A DNA stretch of 64,000 bases from Aurelia coerulea (lineage: Eukaryota; Cnidaria; Scyphozoa; Semaeostomeae; Ulmaridae). This document shows, piece by piece, positions 37,001 to 47,000 of the stretch; position 1 is the stretch's first letter, and every line of letters begins with the position of its first letter. The stretch covers positions 4,402,001-4,466,000 of the forward strand of contig CM076960.1 in the NCBI GenBank assembly GCA_039566865.1, written 5' to 3'. The position numbers and the translations under genes are program-made. Under the pieces are notes generated by a model, which was given only the letters and a program-made list of their open reading frames with translations, was not told the origin of the DNA and made no database searches.

Positions 37001-40000
37001 TCAGACTGTGCAATAACCTGATCACTATCACTATCTAGTGGTACTTGCATTGTGACGGTATACCACGTATTCCCTCGTAGTGGTCCAATAACGGCTCTTT
37101 CATCGGCTGCATTTACAATTTGCTTGTAATCACCCACTCCGGTACCCAGACTATTGTTTGCATGAATAACATAGTTTGTAAAATACGTTCCAAACTTTTT
37201 CCATGTAATTTCAAGTGAGGTTCCTTGTATGAAAGGCTCGATCTTCGGTGGTGGTATAACTAGGAGAAAAAACGATAAAATCATAATGATTTCGTTTACA
37301 GTTGGTTATTTACAATAGTAACTAGCCGTTAATACAGTTAAGTGAATGCAGCTCAGAAGAATCATCTCGTCTGCCAACGTTGGGGGGGGGGGGGAGTTAC
37401 TCACTACCATTCACTACCAGTTATCTGCCCCGTCACAAGGACGGGATTTGCAATGGAAGATTCGAGTTAAAGTACAATTCCAAAAATCGGGTAATTATCA
37501 GTAAGGAATATCAAGTAAATGATGTCTGTTGACAGTTCGAATGTCTGTCTAAAGTTTGTTGAACCCTTTTTTGGTCGGGGGGGGGGGAGGCTGCCCCCTA
37601 GTAGATTTTTTCTGATAACCCTGCTCGGGGAAGTCTATGGCAATGAAATTTCATTAGCATCTGCCGATTGATTTTGAAGCAATTAAAACCAGCTGATTGA
37701 ATTTGAATTTGAATGAGGTCTATAAGTCTTTAAACTGCCAAAATCCAACATTCAGGTGGGATCTGTTCATAAGAAAGGAAGTGGCTTACGACCTAAGAGC
37801 AAAAGATCTATTACAGCTACCAAAAGCTAGAACTGTTTTCAGAGGCAGTTGTCTTTGGAACGCTTTACCTGATGAGATAAAGTCAAGCCAATCTATAGCC
37901 TCGTTCAAAATTCAAGTCAAAAAATGGAATGGAGACAGTTGTAATTGTAATATCTGTAAGTAGCTGAAATTGTAAATATTGTATTTTTGTAAATAGTTGG
38001 TTTGAATTAGTTTAAATAAATTCTTTATTATTATCATATAATGTAGCCATAATTGTTTTCGTTGCCAAAGGAACTCTTCTGCAGGTAGAAATACCTTTCG
38101 AATGACGCATTGCAGTTCTTGTGTTTTATCCAATCACAAACAGCTCTTCCGTGAAAGTCAGCAATTTTGCTGCGCAGCTTGAGCAGAGCCACAAAACCAG
38201 ATAGCCAAATAATCCATGTATGGGCAATTTGTCGCATCTAAATAGCCGCTTCGCTTCGCTCGCTGCAATAAAATCATCACTGACTTATTACCTTGAAACT
38301 CTTGCTTCCCTGCGTTCTTTTATATTTTAGATGTCACTTCGGTCAATAGGGAGTCAAAATATTGTCATGAAATTTAAGGCACACATAAAAAATGGGTTAA
38401 AAAAGCTTGCGGGAGTTTTCGTACAGCAGCGTCCAGCCACCAATGATATAGAAGCGCCAAAGCGCTAGATGTCTCCCCCTATTGTTCTCGACTGTGGCAA
38501 CATCACCTGGGCAAAAAAGGAACTTCAATAATATGATGTTGTTTAACAAAGGCCCTTTCGAGCCATCCTATTAACGAGCATAACCTGTACTTATGGAAGA
38601 TTTCTACCTAATTTGCGAACGTTTCCGCATAATTTCCCACACTGAATGATTCACGAAAGCAAATTGACCGATTCATGAAAGTTAATTCAAAAGGTTTCGC
38701 ATTTTTTTCCAACTCGCGAAAGTCTCTTCCCTCAAACCAACAAAGATCCTACATACATTACCTCTGACTAATTACACAAAGTCATCATAAATTAACTCAC
38801 CGTATGTATAACGTACTTCAACCTTTCCTGTTAGTTCAGTTTTTGATTTTGTCATCATCTTAGGCCACTTTCCTTTGTAACCAATCAACGCATGAGAAGA
38901 TCTGTATACCTTTTTCGGGTCCACCATACCAATCGACTCCTGTAAAAAGCGAATCAATATAAGGATCCATTTTCATTGATTCCAATCTGGTACGGATCGT
39001 CCCTGCATTTACACGGGAACGCTCGGATCGACTCAATATCCGTGCTAATTTCGGTTCGCTAGGAAAGCGTCCCTGTATACCTTTTTCGGGTCCACCATAC
39101 CAATCGACTCCTGTAAAAAGCGAATCGATATAAAGGATCCATTTTCATCGATTCCAATCTGGTACGGATCGTCCCTGCATTTACACGGGAACGCTCGGAT
39201 CGACTCAATATCCGTGCCAATTTCGGTTCGCTAAGAAAGCGTCCCAGTTTGGGATCGATCCCAAACATTCTCGCATCAAATCTTTGCAAGCGTAAAAATG
39301 AATCTTGCAAAGGCTGTAAAATGTATTGCCCATTTCTTTCGAATGAATTACAACAAAAGGAAGCAATCAAATTACAACCTTCGCAATAAGGATCTCCTAC
39401 AGATACCAAGATTCCAAACAATAGCTTATGGGGCAAATTTCATTACATGCAGAGGTAGCTACCTTTGGAATAGCATACCTGATGTGTTAAAAAGCTGTGA
39501 CAGTGTCCTCTCTTTCAAACGAAACATCAAAGAATGGAATGTAAAAGCATGTACCTGCAGAGTTTGTAAATAGATATGTAAAGAAATTAAGTTGCTTTTG
39601 TATATTATGTAGATAGTTGATATTAATTAGTGCATATCTTATGATGTGCACTAGAGACGTATACTAGCAACTTTAAATAAATTGATGATTATTATTATCA
39701 TAATAATTATTATTAAACATTACAGATTATTACTATTAATATCATTATTAATTATTATTAAATATCAAATATTATTAAATGTTATTAAATATTATTAAAT
39801 ATTATCAAATATTACTAAATATCATTAAATAATATTAAATATTATTAATAATATTATTATCAAAACTGCTCTATCTGTATCAAAACTGCTCTCTCTTAGC
39901 CTGCGTGCCGACAAATCATCTAAAGTCCCTTTCAAGCCATTAATAATAATAATATTAGTAATGAGGCGTGCGTGCTTCTTCGTTTGCTTGAGACTTTATA

Positions 40001-43000
40001 TACGCAGAGCTTCCATTCTGATGTCGAGAACTAAAGGATTAGGGAATTTACTATGAACTTTTATTTGAATTGGAAGTTTTGGCTGGCTAAGAAAACTTGA
40101 AATAGTCTAGGTGTGTTGTTTGGCATTGTTTTTAAGGGGGGCCTCGGGGGGATTTTATCACGATTTTATGTTAATGTTATTTTGTCCTATAAATACTTCG
40201 CTGTCCTGTGGTTGTAAACAACTGATGAAGATTTTATAATCGAAACGTTTTGCTTTTAACAGTTTTGTTTTTCATATACTTTTTTCTGTTATTTTTGATG
40301 GTGGTTTTGTTTTAATAAAATTAGTAATGATATTTAATATTATTATTAATATCATCATTACTAATATCATTGTTAATTGCTTGAAGGGGACTTTAGATGA
40401 TTTGTCTGCACGCAGGCTAAGAGAGGGCAGTTTTGATACAGAGAGAGCAACATAAAACACTCTGATTCCAAAAGTAATGATGATATTAAAGATACTCTCT
40501 TTGGAATTTATGGCAAATTACATACAGTTCTCTTTGAGTAATTCAATTCATTTGAAGAATAGAGCAAAAACATATAACACAGTTACTTCATGGGCAGTTA
40601 GACACTGCTGGTGTGTTTCTATGGGGGAGCACTGGGACTAATGTGTACCTGCGCGCGGCGGAATAATTTCTATACTTCTGCAGAGGAAGGTGAAGGTGAA
40701 GGTGAAGGTGAAGATGCGTTTTTTAGCGCCAAGCGCTGGGATCGCAGCAGACCTAATCGAGTCCGCGACCCCTTGTCATGACGCTCAAGTGGTGGGGCTC
40801 TACCGGGGATCGAGCCCTGTCCGCCTGACTGTTCTGGCTGCAAAGTCAGAGGATTACACCACTGCGCCACAACACCTTCAATAAAAGACCGAAAATAGTA
40901 AATAATGTTTTCCTCTGCAAAAGAACAGAGAACAGCACAACTGCGGCGTCTAACCACAGCAAGGTTCCAAATCTTTAAAAAGGCTGGTGTAAAATTGAGT
41001 GGCCTATTTCTTTGAACTAAATGACTTCAAAGCAACTTTAGCTAATTCGCTATAATCCTACCGTTGGAATTTTCTGAAATCCTCAATATTTTCAGAATTA
41101 GAGTGTTTTTCTTCTTTTTCAAGAATTCAAGAAAAATTTTCAGAAAAACTGAAAACCATCGAAATGTCTAAACTGTTTGAAGTAACATGAAATAATTTCG
41201 AAGAAAACCATAGTTTATGGATGCCTACAATATGGTATCAAGCAAGAGTCTGTCACTCTTCTGGTTTATGATATAGAAATTTGATGACGTCACATCCTCA
41301 AATGAATTGAAATGTAAGATACGCTGTAATTTCCAAAAATATTCAAAACTTCTGAAAAGTCCAACGGTAGAATTATAGATAAGTATCTTAAGTTTCTGTC
41401 AAGCCATTCAGTCAGAAGAAATAGGTCATTGAATTTTACACCCACCTTTTTACGCCGAGATAAAGATTTGGAACCTAACCCTAACCCTAACCCTAACCTA
41501 GATTACAGCTAACTAATGCCTACTAAAACAAGAATAGAATTATCATCAAAAGTACAAACCAAAACAGTTCTAAACTAAAATATGAATGATATATATATAC
41601 CGGGTGAACCAGAAAAAAGTTCCCACTTTTGAAAATTCATAGCACAAAGAGTACTTTGCAGATTTGAATGATTCAAATCCTAGTTAAAAGACAAAAAATC
41701 AAAATATTTTTGTGATTTTTCTCGCCGTCTTACCAGCACTAGAAGTATAGGTAAATTCAACTTTATGAAAATTTCATGGTTACAGAACGACTGAAAAAGG
41801 GCCTAAAACATTGATCAAATCGTTAATACTCTCCTCACGCAGAATAATGCGCAATGGGCATTTCACCTCTCTCATGTGTTATAATACATTGATTTTCAAA
41901 CAAATACTAAAGATTTTAAATCCCATGGCAATATATGTGCAGAGAATATCTCTCACACATGAGAAAAAGCATTTTCTTTATTGTTCTGTGTGAGGAGTGC
42001 CTTATGATTTGATCAATGTTTTAAGCCCTTTTTTAGTCATTTTGCAACCATGAAATTTTTGTAAAGTTGAATTTACCTGCATTTCTAGTGCTCGAAAGAC
42101 AGCGAGAAAAATCACAAAAGTACTTTGATCTTTCGGCTTTTATTTAGAATTTTAATCATTTAAATCTGTGAAGTACTCTTGATGCTATGAATTTTCAAAA
42201 GTGGGAACTTTTTTATGGCTCACCCGGTATATATATATATATACACTCTGATGAGAACGTAGGTTCGAAAGGCCTCAGTGTGCCAAAATTTGTCTGTTTC
42301 TTTGCGTCCGCCTCCTCCATAGTATATAATTTTTAGTAACCAAATTTAGTATCAAGTTTTTCATATGATACATATATACATATATATATATATACATATA
42401 AGAAAGCAGGAGACCCGTGGTTCGAATCCCGGCAGTGGTAATTTTTAATTTTCTCGATTTTTCTGATAATTCAAAAATGTTTCTGTTTGCACCGAAAAAA
42501 GGAGAAATCCTGGTTGCTCGCTAGCTATTGAGTACTTATAGATACGCTGCTTGAAAAAGGCGAAAGCCGAAAGCAACCTATAAGGTGCTAAAATCGAGGG
42601 GATTAAAACATGCCACTGTGGTCTAGTGGTTAAGACGCTTGCCCGGAAAGCAGGAGACCCGTGGTTCGAATCCCGGCAGTGGTAATTTTTAATTTTCTCG
42701 ATTTTTCTGATAATTCAAAAATGTTTCTGTTTGCACCGAAAAAAGGAGAAATCCTGGTTGCTCGCTAGCTATTGAGTACTTATAGATACGCTGCTTGAAA
42801 AAGGCGAAAGCCGAAAGCAACCTATAAGGTGCTAAAATCGAGGGGATTAAAACATGCCACTGTGGTCTAGTGGTTAAGACGCTTGCCCGGAAAGCAGGAG
42901 ACCCGTGGTTCGAATCCCGGCAGTGGTAATTTTTAATTTTCTCGATTTTTCTGATAATTCAAAAATGTTTCTGTTTGCACCGAAAAAAGGAGAAATCCTG

Positions 43001-43995
43001 GTTGCTCGCTAGCTATTGAGTACTTATATATATACATATATATACATATGATACATATTTACTGGCGAGTTTTGATTGTATATAAAACAAAACCAATTCA
43101 AGAAACCAACCTGTGCTATGAAAGTTTTGCATAATCGGCAGTTGCATTCATCGCCCTTTCACTCCTTTATGCGTTTTTTAAAGATGGAAATATTCAATGA
43201 CTGTTTATTATCATTTGAGAGTCCATGCCACAGTTTACATCTCAAGAAAGCAATATTCTCTATCCCAAACCGAACTGTCCGGGCCTTTGGCATTTGTAAA
43301 AGACTTTCGTTCCTTAGATGATAAGGGGAATTCTTCTCAATGAAAATCTCAGTAATAAAGTTTGGGGTGATATTTGATATTGATATGTGTGGTTAGAAGA
43401 ATAGGGTTAAGTTAAATGAATAAATCAGTACTATTAGAAAAGAATAAATAAATGAATAAATAATCATTATTACTACTTATGAAAATACGATGAAAGCTTG
43501 CACCGTCGTCAACTGACTTCAAACTCAGCACGTGTTGAAATTTCGCATGTAAAAGGCCTCTGAAATGAATTCAACATGACTTTCGAATCACTTACCAAAG
43601 CAGCCCAGCCCGCAGCATCCATTCCTTTGGTAGCATCATCACGTGAGCAGACAAGAACAATAGTACCATCAGGCAATCCATTTATCCACGTGACCATCGG
43701 AGCAACATTAGCAGCATGGTATGTCCGGAACACTTTATCTTCGATCTTTGTAAATTCTGGAAATTTGAACGTGACGAAATAGAAGCCAAATTCCTCTGCC
43801 ACATTTATGAGGTGTTTATGCACTTGACCATCCATTTCGATTTTGCATTCAGAGTCCCGGCATGTATCATCTGTTTTACATCCCTCGCCAACGACATACG
43901 CACTATGGATTCCATCATTTGGGCTTGTTGTTAATGTCCCGTAGACAACTGAAAGATAAACAAGATATATCACCATAAACATTGTCATTATCATT

Positions 43996-44083
<88 letters not shown>

Positions 44084-47000
44084 CCATCACCATCACCACC
44101 ACCACCACCATCACCAATCAGCATCATCATCATCACCATCACAAAGTTGCCTGACAATTTACTGTAACTTAGCATCTTCAAATTCACGAGAGTCCCCACG
44201 CAGTTGTAAGAACTGTTACCAAGTGCTATCAACCTGTACAAATTCATATGAATGTTTACGAATCCATACAATGTTTACGAATCCATACAAAAGTTTACGA
44301 ATTCATACAAAAGTTCATGCGAACTTTTGCAAATGCATTAGTGCCGTTACGAACTTTCATAAGTTCTTGTGAATTCTGGAACGAATTTTTCCGAACATGT
44401 ATTGCGTCCTCTTGGGAGAATGGAATCCCCCTAAACAAGTTATTCATACCAGGAGGATAACCTTCTATTCCCCTCCCCCCAAGAAGATAGCACGTGCTAA
44501 AGCGTGCCCAAGTCATTGCTTTAAGGTAAACATATTTGGGACACTTGCTCGTGATTTAGGCACACTTGTTTAAGGTTTCTCGAAGAGCATATTTCTAGAA
44601 AATCCCTTGTAAAATCTGAACGGAGTGACCGATTTCAGCCAAAAGAAATTATAAGAAAAATTGAGCATGTTAGCTATTCAATCAGATATTGCAAAATATC
44701 ATTGCTTACAAATCCAGGGAGCAGTAGCCATTCAAACGCCGGGCGTTTTTTACTCGTCAGGTAGATAATCATATCTTCTCATATCATAGAAGATACTCAT
44801 GTCATACCCTTGCCACATGCTCAGTCAGTGAGATAGTCATCCAGGTTTGAGAAGTATTACTAGACTCAATACCTATCGTAGTTTCACTGTTTGACTGAAC
44901 TGATATTGCTACAACTATGACTCATTTAAAAATAATATGAAAAAGGAAAGGTCACGATACCACGAGGGGATCAAATGCTCCATGGCAAAGTGGTCGAAGT
45001 GAATGATGAATTGATGGAAATTGCTCGAAATTGTAAGTTTGGATTTGTAGATCATAGCAATATCAATGCCGACAACCATCTAAATGGAAGCAGGCTGCAT
45101 ACAAACAAACGTGGAACTGCAATAATAGCAAATAATTTTATCAAATTCCTTTGCAATTGACAAACAAAGACAACAGGTAACAATTCTTGTACATATAACA
45201 ACAATATGACGTCACAAGATATTTCTGATACTCAAAGCGAAAATGATAGCGCCTACACGAATTTGAAAAATCTTAGGATGCAAAACCGTAATGGATTAAT
45301 TATCTCCTATCTAAACATAAATTCGATAAGAAACAAAATTGAATCGTTGCGACTTTTGATTTCTGACAATGTTGACATACTAATTGTTGCTGAAACGAAA
45401 ATTGATAGGACATTTCCTTCTAGTCAGTTCTATATCAATGGCTTTAAGGAACCTTTTCGGTTTGACAGGGACAAAAATGGAGGCGGCTTATTGATTTATG
45501 TGAGGGAAGGGGTTCCAGCAAAACTGAAAACAGACTTTAAGCTACCTTCTAACATCGAGTGTGGAATTATTGAGATAAACCTCAACAAAAAGAAATGGCT
45601 ACTTCTAGGCATCTATCGTCCACCATCCCAACAGGAAGAATACTTTTTTAATGAAATTGGTAAGGCATTAGATAAATACAGCACCACAAATGAAAACTTC
45701 ATATTAGTTGGTGACTTTAACACAGAGGAAAATGGTCAGAATATCAGAAATTTCTTGGATGCATATGGGCTAAATAATTTGGTAAAAAGTCCCACCTGTC
45801 ATAAATCTGATAGCTCTACTTGTATAGATCTTATTTTAACAAATAGATTAAGAAGTTTCAAGAATACACAAACAATTGAAACGGGACTATCAGACTTTCA
45901 TGAAATGATTGTAACAGTATTTAGAAGTGGCTTTGTTAAGAAAGGCCCAAAACTAATCTTATATAGAGACTATAAAAAATTTGACGTACAGGCATTTCGT
46001 ATAGAACTTACAATGAGACTATCAGAAGTTGCTTCTGATCAAGGATGTATTGAGAATTATGGGATTTTTAGTACTATAGTGAGCCAATTGCTGGAAAAGC
46101 ATGCACCTTTGAAAAAGAAGCATGTGAGAGCAAATAATGGTCCTTTCATGAATAAAACCCTCCGCAAAGCCATAATGCGCAGGTCTCATTTGCGAAAGAA
46201 ATACAATAAAAACAAAAATGATGCCAATTTAAAGTCATATAAGAAGCAAAGAAATGAATGTGTCAAGCTCCTGCGGAAAGCAAAAATGAACTATTATAAA
46301 AATTTGGACACCACCATAGTTAATGATAATCGCAAATTCTGGCGGACAGTAAAACCTTTATTTTCTGACAAGGTTCAGGTTCCCACAAGTTTAACACTGC
46401 TTGAAAATAACAACTTAATATCAAATGATAAGGAAGTTGCTGAGGTGTTTAATAACTACTTTGCGAATATTACTGATGCATTGGGTATTAAGGAAATCAC
46501 AGAGAATATTTCCTCTGTGTCTGGACTAGTTGATCCAATACATATTGCTATTAAAAAATTTAGTTTGCATCCAAGCATTATAAGAATTCAGTCCAATATG
46601 AAATATACTGAAAGATTTAGTTTCAGTGAGGTATCCATTCAACAGGTTGCTTTACAACTGGCACGGTTAGATCCAAAGAAATCTTCGCCTGTAGGTGCAA
46701 TCCCGGCTAAAATTTTAAAAGAGTACCCAGATATATTTGCGCAACATCTATGTAACCTCTTCAATCAAAGTGTTGCTCATAGCACCTTTCCATTGGAGCT
46801 AAAAGCCGGGGAGATAACATCACTCTTTAAAAAGGATGACGCTTCTCTGAAGAAAAATTTCAGGCCGATCACTGTTCTCCCTGCAGTATCTAAGGTATTT
46901 GAGCGACTGATGCACTCCCAATTAATGGAATTTGCAGGCTCATTTCTCTCCATATTGCTATGCGGTTTTCGAAGAGGATTCTCTACACAAAATGCGCTTT

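Larger units (their letters stand above)
42402..43025. repeat. Tandem array of a 244-bp unit containing a tRNA-like sequence
   Basis: Two full and one partial unit repeat almost identically: tRNA-like block, then ATTTTTAATTTTCTCGATTT, GAGAAATCCTGGTTGCTCGC, a GGCGAAAGCCGAAAGCAACC hairpin and AGGGGATTAAAACAT before the next block. The high identity suggests a recent amplification. It is flanked by TATATACATA simple repeats on both sides. Confidence 0.95.

Noticed and set aside
40670..40957. ORFs reading AQWCNPLTLQPEQSGG
   Set aside because: They translate the tRNA-derived SINE; the same peptide appears at 52078 and 56586.
42612..42927. Functional tRNA-Ser(GGA) genes
   Set aside because: C replaces U33, the T stem is mismatched and there is no long variable arm; the tandem 244-bp context favours a tRNA-derived repeat.
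43509..44271. Long Met-, Asp- and Ser-rich ORFs on both strands over the (ATC)n tract
   Set aside because: They are open only because the triplet repeat has no stop codons. The genuine coding part is the spliced exon 43596-43948.
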